A stretch of DNA of 64,000 nucleotides from Arthrobacter sp. PAMC 25486 (GTDB lineage Bacteria; Actinomycetota; Actinomycetes; Actinomycetales; Micrococcaceae). This document shows positions 33,321 through 41,829 of the stretch, piece by piece. The stretch is taken from NCBI RefSeq assembly GCF_000785535.1, contig NZ_CP007595.1, forward strand, positions 1,922,001 through 1,986,000. The letters run 5' to 3'. Each line of letters starts with the position of its first letter. Position 1 is the stretch's first letter. The position numbers were made by a program, and so were the translations under genes. The notes under the pieces are model-generated. The model worked only from the letters and a program-made list of their open reading frames with translations, made no database searches and was not told the origin of the DNA.

Positions 33321-34235
33321 TTGAAAAAGTTTCTCAGCAGGAAGAGCCTCGGCGTAGCGGCACTCCTTACAGCAGCAGCCCTTGCCATGACGGGCTGTGG
33401 CGGCGATACCGGCGGCGGCGGCACTGAAGGAGCTGGCGGCGGGGGCGACGCAGCCGGCCTGAGCTTTGATGTTGCCAAGGATGTTGCCCTGACCGGCAGC
33501 CCCACCTTTGATGCGATCAAGTCCTCCGGCAAGATCACCATCGGTGTCAAGGAAGACCAGCCCGGCCTGGGCTACTTCAACGCCGCCACGGGCGTGCGCA
33601 GCGGTTTCGACATTGAAATAGCCACTTGGATGGCAGCCTCACTGGGCGTTGCCGCTGACAAGATCGACTTCAAGCCCATTCCTTCGGCAAACCGCGAGTC
33701 CGCACTCGCCAACGGCGACGTGGACCTGTACGTGGGCACCTACTCCATCACGGATAAGCGCAAGAAGCTCGTTGACTTTGCCGGCCCCTACTTCGTCACA
33801 GGTCAGGGCCTGCTGGTGGCCAAGGACAACACGGACATCACGAGCGAAAAGGACCTGGCCGGCAAGAAGGTCTGCTCCGCTACCGGTTCAACCCCCATCC
33901 AGAACATCCGGGACAACTTTCCGGAGGCGACCCCGGTGGAGTTCGATATCTACTCCAAGTGTGTGGATGCGCTCAAGTCCGGCACCGTTGATGCAGTGAC
34001 CACCGACCAGGCCATCCTGTTGGGCTTCGCTTCCCAGGAACCTGACAAGCTGAAGGTTGTTGGCGAGCCGTTCACCACGGAGAACTACGGCATCGGCCTG
34101 CCCCTTGGCGACACCGCACTGCAGACGTTCCTGAACACCACACTCACGGACGGCAACGCCACGTGGACCAAGATCTTCGATGCCACCCTGGGCAAGTCAG
34201 GCACCAAGGTTGAGCAGCCTGCAGTTGAGAAGTAG
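33321..34235 (+). CDS. gluB: Glutamate-binding lipoprotein of the ABC importer
   Basis: A 304-residue extracellular binding protein. It starts at TTG 33321 after GAAAGGAACACCC, with a lipoprotein signal (KKFLSRKSLGVAALLTAAAL) and lipobox MTGC, then a Gly-rich linker. The family 3 fold follows: KITIGVKEDQPGLGYFN, SGFDIEIATWMAASLG, ANGDVDLYVGTYSITDKRKK. Ligand-contact positions resemble GluB/GlnH. A strong hairpin (34248-34291) separates it from gluC. Confidence 0.92.
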   Translation: MKKFLSRKSLGVAALLTAAALAMTGCGGDTGGGGTEGAGGGGDAAGLSFDVAKDVALTGSPTFDAIKSSGKITIGVKEDQPGLGYFNAATGVRSGFDIEIATWMAASLGVAADKIDFKPIPSANRESALANGDVDLYVGTYSITDKRKKLVDFAGPYFVTGQGLLVAKDNTDITSEKDLAGKKVCSATGSTPIQNIRDNFPEATPVEFDIYSKCVDALKSGTVDAVTTDQAILLGFASQEPDKLKVVGEPFTTENYGIGLPLGDTALQTFLNTTLTDGNATWTKIFDATLGKSGTKVEQPAVEK

Positions 34236-34247
34236 TACCAATTCCTG

Positions 34248-34291
34248 ATTGGTGGTGCCGCACCGGCGTCGGCCGGTGCGGCACCACCAAT
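34248..34291 (+). promoter_or_regulatory. Perfect 20-bp stem-loop between gluB and gluC
   Basis: Arms 34248-34267 (ATTGGTGGTGCCGCACCGGC) and 34272-34291 are perfectly complementary around the loop GTCG. It starts 12 bp after the gluB stop, lacks a U-run, and lies within the operon. Such hairpins behind binding-protein genes usually stabilise the upstream message or partially attenuate, making more binding protein than permease. Confidence 0.82.
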
Positions 34292-34327
34292 TCGTCCTCT
34301 CGAATTCACTGAAAGCGACAGAGCCCT

Positions 34328-34978
34328 GTGAATGTACTTATTAACAACAGCGAACTGTTCATTACCGGGTTTAAGAACACCGGAATCTTGTTTGTTTTTT
34401 CCGCGTTCTTTGCCCTGATCTTGGGCACCATCGTCGCCGGCATGCGTGTCTCGCCGGCGCCCGCCATGCGTGGGGCGGGAACGTTTTACGTCAACGCCGT
34501 CCGCAACACCCCGCTGACCCTGATCCTGGCCTTTTTCGCCTTGGGCTATCCGCAGCTGGGACTGCCACAGATCAGTTTCATGAATGCCGCCATCGTCGGC
34601 CTCTCCCTCTACACGGCCACGTATGTTTCCGAGGCGATCCGCTCCGGTATCAACACCGTCTCCGTGGGCCAGTCCGAGGCCGCCCGCGCCATTGGTTTGC
34701 CGTTCATGCAGACGTTGACCTTGATTGTGCTGCCGCAGGCATTCCGTTCGGTGGTGCCGCCGCTGTTTAGTGTGTTCATCGCCTTGCTGAAGAACACCAC
34801 GGTGGCCGCAGGATTCTCCGTCCTTGAGGCTGGTGCCATCCGCGCCTACCTCAGCGAACGCGGAGAGCCGCTGCTGCCCGGCTTGCTCTGGGTTGCCTTG
34901 ATCTTTGTGGTTCTGGTGCTGGCCATCCTGACGCCACTGCAACGCTACCTTGAGAAGAAGTGGAGGGTTGCGCGATGA
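34328..34978 (+). CDS. gluC: Glutamate ABC importer, permease subunit 1
   Basis: A 216-residue HisM-type permease with five helices. The N-terminal segment FITGFKNTGILFVFSAFFAL, the RNTPLTLILAFF motif, and the EAA loop SEAARAIGLPFMQTLTLIVLP that contacts the ATPase are present. GTG start; the stop overlaps the gluD start by ATGA. Confidence 0.93.
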   Translation: MNVLINNSELFITGFKNTGILFVFSAFFALILGTIVAGMRVSPAPAMRGAGTFYVNAVRNTPLTLILAFFALGYPQLGLPQISFMNAAIVGLSLYTATYVSEAIRSGINTVSVGQSEAARAIGLPFMQTLTLIVLPQAFRSVVPPLFSVFIALLKNTTVAAGFSVLEAGAIRAYLSERGEPLLPGLLWVALIFVVLVLAILTPLQRYLEKKWRVAR

Positions 34979-35817
34979 GTTCAGTCCTTTTTGACGTTCC
35001 CGGTCCCAAAGCCCGCACACGCAACGTCTATCTAAACGCCGTCACGCTCATTGTGGTGGTCGGCATCATTGCCTTTATCTTGTTCCGATTCTACCAATCG
35101 GGGCAGTTCACAGCCCAGAAGTGGGAAGTCTTCACCTTCCCGCTCGTTCAGGAGACCTTCCTGAAGGCCATCGGGGCCACGCTGAGTGCCTTCGCCGTTG
35201 GCGCCGTTGGCAGCCTGGTGCTGGGCATCGTCCTTGCCTTCGGCCGCCTTGCCGATAGCAAGTGGCTCAGCCTGCCGTGCTACTGGTTCACGGAAGTGTT
35301 CCGTGCGGTGCCACTGCTGATCCTGATGATGATCATGTACTACGGCCTCCCCTCTGCCGGTGTCAAGGGCATCACGCCCTTCATCGCCGTCGTTGTGGGG
35401 TTGATCCTGTACAACGGATCGGTCCTGGCCGAGGTGTTCCGCGCCGGCATAGAGTCGCTGCCCAAGGGACAGCGCGAAGCCGGCCTGGCCATCGGCCTCA
35501 CAAATGGACAGGCGCTGCGCAGCATCCTGCTGCCGCAGGCCATCCGCGCCATGCTGCCGGTCATCATCTCGCAGCTCGTGGTCATCATGAAGGACACCGC
35601 GCTGGGCTTCCTGATCACGTACAACGAGATCCTTTACTACTCGGCGGTCCTTGGCTCGCAGGGCGATTTTGGATTCCCCGTGGTGCCGGCGCTCATGGTC
35701 GCGGCGGTCATCTACGTGGGGCTCTGCTTGATCCTCTCTGGTGTGGCCAAGTTCACCGAGTACAAGATGTCCTCGCGTGTGAAGGTCGTCAAGGCCAAGG
35801 TCGGCATCGCCGGCTAG
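34975..35817 (+). CDS. gluD: Glutamate ABC importer, permease subunit 2
   Basis: A 280-residue HisM-type permease, longer than GluC because of an extra N-terminal helix (NAVTLIVVVGIIAFILFRFY). Typical blocks are TEVFRAVPLLILMMIMYYGL and the EAA loop GQREAGLAIGLTNGQALRSI. The ATG overlapping the gluC stop is chosen over an upstream in-frame start at 34960. It is followed by a palindrome (35835-35909) that ends the operon. Confidence 0.93.
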   Translation: MSSVLFDVPGPKARTRNVYLNAVTLIVVVGIIAFILFRFYQSGQFTAQKWEVFTFPLVQETFLKAIGATLSAFAVGAVGSLVLGIVLAFGRLADSKWLSLPCYWFTEVFRAVPLLILMMIMYYGLPSAGVKGITPFIAVVVGLILYNGSVLAEVFRAGIESLPKGQREAGLAIGLTNGQALRSILLPQAIRAMLPVIISQLVVIMKDTALGFLITYNEILYYSAVLGSQGDFGFPVVPALMVAAVIYVGLCLILSGVAKFTEYKMSSRVKVVKAKVGIAG

Positions 35818-35834
35818 CCCGTTCGCCCCGCCCG

Positions 35835-35909
35835 AAATCGAGTACGCAGTTGTTGGACCAAATCAACGAAAGCAAGCGCTTTCCGGTCCAACTACTGCGT
35901 ACTCGATTT
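35835..35909. repeat. GCAGT-type palindrome, copy 4 (terminator-like)
   Basis: Arms AAATCGAGTACGCAGTTGTT... (35835-35859) and its complement (35885-35909) pair over 25 bp with one mismatch; the loop contains AATCAACGAAAGCAAGCGCT. It fills the gap between the converging gluD and dapE genes and is followed by TTTTATT. Outer arms equal those of the copies at 22171 and 22379. Confidence 0.83.
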
Positions 35910-35919
35910 TATTACGGGG

Positions 35920-37080
35920 TCAGCGCAGCCAGCGGGTCAGGGCGGCCAGGCATTCACGGATGGCGTCGGCGTGGACGTGTTCGTTGTCGGAGTGGGCCAG
36001 CAGTGCGTCGCCGGGTCCGAAGTTCACCGCCGGAATCCCCATTTCGCTGAGCCGGGCAACATCCGTCCAGCCGTATTTGGGCAGCGGTTCCCGGCCCACC
36101 GCCGCAACAAACGACGCCGCAGCCGGCGCATTCAGCCCCGGCCGCGCGCCTGCGGAGGAGTCGGTGCAGACCAGGTCAAAACCCTCAAGCAGGGAACGCA
36201 CGTGCGCCTCGGCCTGGGCGGGCGTTTTGTCGGGGGCGAAGCGGTAGTTGATCTCCACGACGCACAGATCCGGAATGACATTGCCGGCCGTGCCGCCGCG
36301 CACCTTCACCGCGTTGAGGGATTCCCGGTAGTCGAGCCCGTCCACGGTCACCGTGGCCGGTTCGTAGGCGGCCAGCCGGACCAGGATGGGCGCCGCCGCG
36401 TGGATGGCGTTCTCCCCCTTCCACGCCCGCGCCGAGTGGGCGGCCAGACCGCGTGTGGTGGCTTCAAAGCGGATGGTGCCGTTGCAGCCGCCTTCGACGG
36501 TGCCGTTGGTGGGTTCGAGCAGGATCCCAAAGTCGGCGTCCAGGAGATCCCGGTTGTCCCGTACCAGCCGGCCCAGCCCGCTCTTGGCAGCGGCCACTTC
36601 CTCATGGTCATAAAAGATGAACGTCAGGTCTTTCGTGGGCTCGGTCAGCGTGGCTGCGAGCGCCAGCTGCACCGCCACCCCGCCCTTCATGTCCGTGGCG
36701 CCGCGCCCGTACAGCACGTCCCCGTCCCAGGAGCTGGGCACCGTACCGCGTGATCCCGGGGTGGTGGGCAGCGGCACGGTGTCCAGGTGGCCTGCCAAAA
36801 TGATCCGCTCGGACCGCCCCAACTCCGTCCGCGCCACGATGGCATCGCCGTTGCGTGTGAGCCTCAGATGCCCCAGCCCCGCCAGCGCCGCCTCCACCGC
36901 ATCGGCCAGCGCCCGCTCGTTGCCGGAGACGCTGTCAATGTCCATGAGCGCCGCGGTCAGCTCGGCCACGTCGCCCCGCAGGTCAAGCACGACGGCGCCC
37001 AGCCCGCCTTCGCCGTGTCCCCCCGGGGCGGCTTGCGCTGTTGGGCGGAGGGGGGCGGCGGCGTCGGGGATCTGCGTCAT
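35920..37080 (-). CDS. dapE: Succinyl-diaminopimelate desuccinylase
   Basis: M20 metallohydrolase (386 aa) that makes LL-diaminopimelate in lysine and peptidoglycan synthesis. Metal and catalytic residues are visible in ILAGHLDTVPLP (His, catalytic Asp), GATDMKGGVAVQLA (bridging Asp), DHEEVAAAKSG (Glu pair) and, at the end, LLAHSDNEHVHADAI (His). The N-terminal ~40 residues are Pro/Gly-rich and probably not part of the fold, so a later start is possible. dapD lies 1.8 kb away on the other strand; the order follows Rv1201c-Rv1202. Confidence 0.93.
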   Translation of the reverse strand: MTQIPDAAAPLRPTAQAAPGGHGEGGLGAVVLDLRGDVAELTAALMDIDSVSGNERALADAVEAALAGLGHLRLTRNGDAIVARTELGRSERIILAGHLDTVPLPTTPGSRGTVPSSWDGDVLYGRGATDMKGGVAVQLALAATLTEPTKDLTFIFYDHEEVAAAKSGLGRLVRDNRDLLDADFGILLEPTNGTVEGGCNGTIRFEATTRGLAAHSARAWKGENAIHAAAPILVRLAAYEPATVTVDGLDYRESLNAVKVRGGTAGNVIPDLCVVEINYRFAPDKTPAQAEAHVRSLLEGFDLVCTDSSAGARPGLNAPAAASFVAAVGREPLPKYGWTDVARLSEMGIPAVNFGPGDALLAHSDNEHVHADAIRECLAALTRWLR

Positions 37081-37193
37081 TGTGCCAGTTTACGCGCCAG
37101 GGGTGCCGCCCCGGCCGCGCAGGAGTAGCGTGAAGCATCAAGGATGCACAATTGTTGGCGGGCGGGAAACATGACGGTGAAGGGCGGTGTCCA

Positions 37194-38861
37194 GTGAAGG
37201 ACGGCGTGGCGAAAGGTTCCCCGGCCAGGCAGGGCCCGGTCAGTGACGGCTCTGTCAGGGACGGCAGGGTGAAGCGTGGCGCAGGGCGGGGTGCCGTGGC
37301 CGGCGTGGCCAGCGCAGCCCTGCTCTTTGCCGTCGCGGAACTGCTCTCGGCGTTCTTTGGCCCCGCATCCTCACCCTTCACGGCAGTGGGCTCCACCTTC
37401 ATCGACTTCACCCCGGCGTGGTTGAAGGACTTCGCCATCGCAACGTTTGGCAGCAACGACAAAACCGTTCTTCTCATCGCCATGGCACTTGTCGCCGCAG
37501 CAGCGTCGGCGATGATTGGCCTGGTGGCCGGGACGTCGCTGCGCGCCGCCAACCTGATTGTCCTGGTTGCCGCACTGGCCATGGCCGCCTGCGTCCTGAC
37601 CCGCAGCGGTGCCGGCGCCGTCGACGTGCTCCCCCTCGCAGCTGGCACCGCGGCAGGGATCTGGGTGCTGCGCCTGCTCACGGAAGCCGCGGGGGAAGCC
37701 GCGGGATCCACCAGCCCGGCCAGCCCACCCCATCCCGCCAGCCCCACGCACCCAGCGTTCCCCACCATCCCCAGCCAGCAGCAGGCCAGCCCGAGCCGGC
37801 GCGCTTTTTTGCTGAGGTCGGCCGCGGTGGCGGGTGCCGCCGTCGTGCTTGGCTTGGGCGGGGCGCTGCTCTCACGCACCAGGACGAAGGTCAAAGCCGT
37901 AAGGGAAGCGCTGAAACTGCCGGCACCCTTCACAACGGCGCCGCCCCTGCCGGCCGGTGTCCAGGCGTCTGTTGCCGGGGTGGTGCCGTTTGTGACGCCG
38001 GCCAACGACTTTTACCGGATCGACACAGCCCTGGTCGCCCCGGAAGTGGACCCGTCCGGCTGGTCGCTGCGGGTGCATGGAATGGTGGAGGCGGAATTCA
38101 CCATGGGCTTTGATGAGCTGCTGGCGTCGGATCTCGTCGAGGCCTATGTGACGCTGGCGTGCGTGTCCAATGAGGTCGGCGGGAACCTGGTCGGCAATGC
38201 CAAATGGCTCGGCCTGCCGCTGCGCGAGGTGCTGGCCCGCGCCAAACCACTGCCGGGAGCCGACATGGTCCTGTCCACCAGCGTCGACGGTTTCACGGCC
38301 TCCACTCCCCTGCCCGTGCTGCAGGACGGGCGCGCCGCCCTCCTCGCCGTCGGCATGAACGGGGAGCCGCTGCCGGTGGACCACGGATTCCCGGTGCGCA
38401 TGGTGGTGCCCGGCCTGTACGGATATGTCTCCGCCACCAAGTGGGTTGTGGACCTTGAGCTGACCACCTTCGCCCTCCAAACCGCGTACTGGACGTCCCG
38501 CGGCTGGTCCTCCCACGGCCCGGTCAAGACGGCGTCGCGCATCGAGGTCCCGTCCGACGGCGCCCGGCTGGCAGCAGGGCGGGTGGCTCTCGGCGGCAGT
38601 GCCTGGGCCCAGACTCGGGGCATCTCCAAGGTGGAAATCCAGCTCGACGGCGGATCCTGGCAGCCGGCGCAGCTCGCTGGGGAAGCGTCGGTGGACACAT
38701 GGCGGCAATGGTCCTTCATGTGGAACGATGCCCCGGCCGGGAACCACACCGCCCGCGTCCGCTCCTATGACGCCTCGGGTGCGCTGCAGGTGCGGGAGGA
38801 AGCACCGCCGGCACCGGACGGTGCCACCGGTTGGCACACCGTCAGCTTCACACTTTCCTGA
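37194..38861 (+). CDS. Membrane-anchored molybdopterin oxidoreductase (sulfite oxidase fold)
   Basis: A 555-residue protein: four membrane helices in the first ~170 residues, a Pro-rich linker, an internal twin-arginine segment (SRRAFLLRSAAVAGAAVVLG, RR at 202-203) forming a fifth helix, then a sulfite-oxidase-type Mo domain (about 260-430) and an Ig-like C-terminal domain (about 440-555). The Mo-ligand cysteine is in YVTLACVSNEVGGN. The layout implies Sec insertion of the first helices and Tat export of the folded cofactor domain. Reaction unknown; repair of oxidised methionine, as for MsrP, is one option. The start is GTG 37194 or TTG 37152. Confidence 0.85.
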   Translation: MKDGVAKGSPARQGPVSDGSVRDGRVKRGAGRGAVAGVASAALLFAVAELLSAFFGPASSPFTAVGSTFIDFTPAWLKDFAIATFGSNDKTVLLIAMALVAAAASAMIGLVAGTSLRAANLIVLVAALAMAACVLTRSGAGAVDVLPLAAGTAAGIWVLRLLTEAAGEAAGSTSPASPPHPASPTHPAFPTIPSQQQASPSRRAFLLRSAAVAGAAVVLGLGGALLSRTRTKVKAVREALKLPAPFTTAPPLPAGVQASVAGVVPFVTPANDFYRIDTALVAPEVDPSGWSLRVHGMVEAEFTMGFDELLASDLVEAYVTLACVSNEVGGNLVGNAKWLGLPLREVLARAKPLPGADMVLSTSVDGFTASTPLPVLQDGRAALLAVGMNGEPLPVDHGFPVRMVVPGLYGYVSATKWVVDLELTTFALQTAYWTSRGWSSHGPVKTASRIEVPSDGARLAAGRVALGGSAWAQTRGISKVEIQLDGGSWQPAQLAGEASVDTWRQWSFMWNDAPAGNHTARVRSYDASGALQVREEAPPAPDGATGWHTVSFTLS

Positions 38862-38913
38862 CGTTTACGCAGGATGCAGGCTACATACAGGATGCAGCAG
38901 ATAAACTTGGCCC

Positions 38914-39903
38914 ATGACCGACGCCCCAGCTGCCAGCAATCGTTCCGCCCATGGCCACGGACTTGCCACCATCACCACATCCGGCGAAGTACTCGACGTG
39001 TGGTTCCCCGCCCCTGCCCTCGGCCTGGCCGCGGGCGCACTCGGTGACACCCCGGATGCCGATCCGGCACTGGCCGCCCTCGCCGAAGCCGGCAGCGACG
39101 CCGACCGTGACGTGCACCAGAGCGTGGTATTCGCCCAGGTGAACCTCGACGCCGAACCCGCCGACACGGTCGACGCCTACCTCCGCCTGCACCTGCTCTC
39201 GCACCGCCTGGTGGCACCGAACAGCATCAATCTCGACGGCATTTTCGGCAAGCTGAACAACGTGGTGTGGACCAACTTTGGCCCGGCCGCCGTCGACGGT
39301 TTCGAACTGACGCGCGCCAAGCTGCGCCGCCGCGGCCCCGTCACCGTCTACTCGGTGGACAAGTTCCCGCGCATGGTTGACTACGTTGTCCCGTCTGGGG
39401 TGCGCGTGGGCGACGCCGACCGCGTCCGCCTCGGCGCCCACCTGGCCGAGGGCACCACCGTGATGCATGAGGGCTTCGTGAACTTCAACGCCGGCACGCT
39501 CGGCACCTCCATGGTCGAGGGCCGCATCTCGGCCGGCGTGGTGGTGGGCCACGGCACCGATGTGGGTGGCGGCGCCTCCATCATGGGCACCTTGTCCGGC
39601 GGCGGCGTGGCCCGGGTGGCTTTGGGCGAGCGGGTGCTTCTGGGTGCCAACTCGGGCGTGGGCATCAGCATCGGCGACGACTCCGTGGTGGAGGCCGGAC
39701 TGTATGTCACCGCCGGCACCCGGGTGCGGGTTTTGGGCCCCAAGAACGACGACGGCGAGGAAACCACCGTGATCGTCAAGGCCAGTGAGCTTTCAGGCGT
39801 GCCCAATCTGCTGTTCCGCCGCAACTCCACCTCAGGCGGGGTGGAGGTGCTGCCCCGCAAGGGGTCCACGGTGGCACTCAACGAAAGCCTGCATGCCAAC
39901 TAA
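38914..39903 (+). CDS. dapD: Tetrahydrodipicolinate N-succinyltransferase
   Basis: Succinyl-CoA-dependent enzyme of the succinylase branch of lysine/meso-DAP synthesis (329 aa). The actinobacterial long form is recognised by an N-terminal ~150-residue domain ([38 protein letters not shown]) and a left-handed beta-helix of hexapeptide repeats ([20 protein letters not shown]). The catalytic Glu region [15 protein letters not shown] is intact. ATG start. The promoter region has a short direct repeat AGGATGCAG. Confidence 0.95.
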   Translation: MTDAPAASNRSAHGHGLATITTSGEVLDVWFPAPALGLAAGALGDTPDADPALAALAEAGSDADRDVHQSVVFAQVNLDAEPADTVDAYLRLHLLSHRLVAPNSINLDGIFGKLNNVVWTNFGPAAVDGFELTRAKLRRRGPVTVYSVDKFPRMVDYVVPSGVRVGDADRVRLGAHLAEGTTVMHEGFVNFNAGTLGTSMVEGRISAGVVVGHGTDVGGGASIMGTLSGGGVARVALGERVLLGANSGVGISIGDDSVVEAGLYVTAGTRVRVLGPKNDDGEETTVIVKASELSGVPNLLFRRNSTSGGVEVLPRKGSTVALNESLHAN

Positions 39904-39951
39904 GTCCTTCCGCGGCGCCCGCTTCACCCCGGCGCAACGCGAGGCGCTGCT

Positions 39952-40836
39952 GTGAAGTCGCCCAACGCCGTCGGACTTTTAGTCGCCATTCTCATCGTGG
40001 TGGCCCTGCTGGTGGGTGCCGGCGTGTGGCTGGTTCGCTCCGTCACCAACGCCCTTGAACCGAAACTGTCCGTGGGTTGCACCGCAACCGTGGGTGCTGC
40101 CGGGTACCACATGGCCATTGAGCAGGCCCGGAATGCTGCGCTCATTGCCGATATTTCGGTGCAGCGGGGCATGCCGGCGCGGGCGGCGTCGATCGCGTTG
40201 GCCACGGCCATGCAGGAATCGGCGCTGCGCAACATTGACTATGGTGACCGGGATTCGGTGGGGCTGTTCCAGCAGCGGCCGTCGCAGGACTGGGGCACCG
40301 TGGAGCAAATCATGGATCCGGTGTATTCAGCCAACGCCTTTTATAACGTCCTGGCGCAGGTGCCCGACTACGTGAATTTGCCGATCAATGACGCCGCACA
40401 AATTGTTCAGCGTTCGGGTTTTCCGGAAGCTTACGCCCAGCATGAGCCGCTCTCCCGTGCCTTCGCCTCCGCCTTGACGGGGCAAACCCCGGGCGGCCTG
40501 AACTGCACCTTGGCCGCGGCAACCATCATCGGCAGCCCTGATGCGGTGACCGCCGGGGCGCAGGAGGCCATGGGTCCCTTGGCCGTGCTGGTGCCAAGCA
40601 CTGCACCGTCGGACGCCGGCACCGTCATGACGTTTGAGGTGCCTGAAGCGCATGGCTGGATGCTGGCCCACTGGGCACTTGCCAACGCCAATGAGTTGGG
40701 CATTGTGCAAATCAGCCATGCGGGTCAAACCTGGGACCGGAATGACAACCAGGAGGGCCACAATGTTGGCTGGCAGCCCAGCGAGACTGGAACTGGAACC
40801 CAAGTGATGGTCACGTTGGCAGCGCCGATCGCTTAA
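39952..40836 (+). CDS. Secreted or anchored protein with lysozyme-like segment, unknown function
   Basis: A 294-residue protein with one N-terminal signal-anchor (AVGLLVAILIVVALLVGAGVWL) and an extracytoplasmic part. Residues ~75-125 (ALATAMQESALRN, DRDSVGLFQQRPSQDWGT) resemble the Glu-containing core of transglycosylase/lysozyme-like folds, but the resemblance is partial and activity is unproven. Two Cys (in SVGCTATVG and LNCTLAAA) may form a disulfide. GTG start 48 bp after dapD. Its stop codon overlaps the stop of the next gene on the opposite strand (TTAA). Confidence 0.7.
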   Translation: MKSPNAVGLLVAILIVVALLVGAGVWLVRSVTNALEPKLSVGCTATVGAAGYHMAIEQARNAALIADISVQRGMPARAASIALATAMQESALRNIDYGDRDSVGLFQQRPSQDWGTVEQIMDPVYSANAFYNVLAQVPDYVNLPINDAAQIVQRSGFPEAYAQHEPLSRAFASALTGQTPGGLNCTLAAATIIGSPDAVTAGAQEAMGPLAVLVPSTAPSDAGTVMTFEVPEAHGWMLAHWALANANELGIVQISHAGQTWDRNDNQEGHNVGWQPSETGTGTQVMVTLAAPIA

Positions 40837-41444
40837 ACCAGCAGCTCCACGACCGGTTGAACGAAGCTGCGGAAGATCTCCTGGTCATCCAGCAGGTGCG
40901 AACTCATGATCAGCCGGTTGGGTTCAATGAACCAGGCCCGTTGTTCGGCAAGTGGCACTTCAACAATGGTCAGGGTGAAGTCCCTGGCGCTGCGCCCCAG
41001 TTCCATCTCCCGGTTCTGCACCAGGTCGGCCAGAATCTTGTTCCCGCCCAGGGTTTCACGCTGGGCCGCCATCAGGGCATAAAGTTGTGACTGTTCGCGG
41101 GACCAGGTCAGGGCCGAACCGTAGTGGGCATGGGCCACCCGTTGCAGGGCCGGCATTCCGGCCAGTTCAGGAAACTCCGGAGGCGTCAGGTTTTGCTGGG
41201 TGTCCGGAAAATTGCTCAGCAACCGCCCCCACCACACCTCCCACTGGTCGCGCAGGGCGTCCGTGCCGCCCACCCCGGACGTCAGCATGGTGTGGTCTGC
41301 AGCCCTGACCGACGGTGCCACGTGGGAGAGTGCTGGCGTTCCCGCCCCCACCAGCCCGGCCACGTCGCGCAGATACAGTGCCATCAGCATGGGAGTGCAG
41401 GTATCCATGGTGATTCGCCAGCCAGGCCCACCGGTATGATGCAT
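40833..41444 (-). CDS. Conserved hypothetical protein
   Basis: A 203-residue soluble, mostly helical protein I do not recognise. Noted features: WEVWWGRLLSNFP, LAHAHYGSALTWSREQSQLY-like helix, and a C-terminal part with FTLTIVEVPL and WFIEPNRLIMSSHLL. No catalytic motif stands out. The start is taken at ATG 41444; the frame is open to 41558 and an ATG at 41408 is possible. It ends convergently with the lysozyme-like gene, sharing four bases. Confidence 0.65.
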   Translation of the reverse strand: MHHTGGPGWRITMDTCTPMLMALYLRDVAGLVGAGTPALSHVAPSVRAADHTMLTSGVGGTDALRDQWEVWWGRLLSNFPDTQQNLTPPEFPELAGMPALQRVAHAHYGSALTWSREQSQLYALMAAQRETLGGNKILADLVQNREMELGRSARDFTLTIVEVPLAEQRAWFIEPNRLIMSSHLLDDQEIFRSFVQPVVELLV

Positions 41445-41566
41445 TTTTCTCGCCTCCAACCGCTGCAATCTTGTTGCAGCAATCACAAGACCAAGATTAC
41501 TCGCAAGCGCCGAACAAGGCACCCAACGGCATAAAACCTCCTGCCCCTCCCAATCCACCCTGCAAA

Positions 41567-41720
41567 CGCTCGCTCACATACGGGGCACTTTCCCCAGACG
41601 CTCGCTCACCATCGGCCAAGGCCTGACTGGTGGTGAGCGAGGGTTTGGGAAAAACACCCCACAACTGAGCGAGGGTTTGGGAAAAACACCCCACAACTGA
41701 GCGAGGGTTTGGGGAAACAC
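41567..41720. repeat. Head-to-head array of 32-bp units, locus 2
   Basis: Left side: reverse units from 41567 and 41599 starting CGCTCGCTCAC, the first with CATACGGGGCACTTTCCCC. Right side: two identical 32-bp units (41635-41666 and 41667-41698; GAGCGAGGGTTTGGGAAAAA then CACCCCACAACT) and a third partial one. The unit is the same as at 26564-26721: CGCTCGCTCACATAYGGGGC. There are no spacers. It fills the gap between the hypothetical gene and tetR. Confidence 0.85.
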
Positions 41721-41775
41721 GGCGTTAAGTGGTGCGGCGTTGGCGACTGCAGGGGCACGGCAAGGGTACGGAGAG

Positions 41776-41817
41776 GGGGTCTGGAACTCGGGGTCTGGAA
41801 CTCGGGGTTTGGAACTA
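41776..41817. repeat. 14-bp tandem repeat (3 copies)
   Basis: GGGGTCTGGAACTC occurs twice and a third time as GGGGTTTGGAACTA, ending just before the tetR stop codon. It is separate from the 32-bp array upstream. Confidence 0.85.
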
Positions 41818-41829
41818 AGGGGTTTAGAG

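Noticed and set aside
41567..41720. CRISPR array
   Set aside because: Repeat units of 32 bp are directly adjacent without unique spacers, occur in both orientations, and no cas genes are present.
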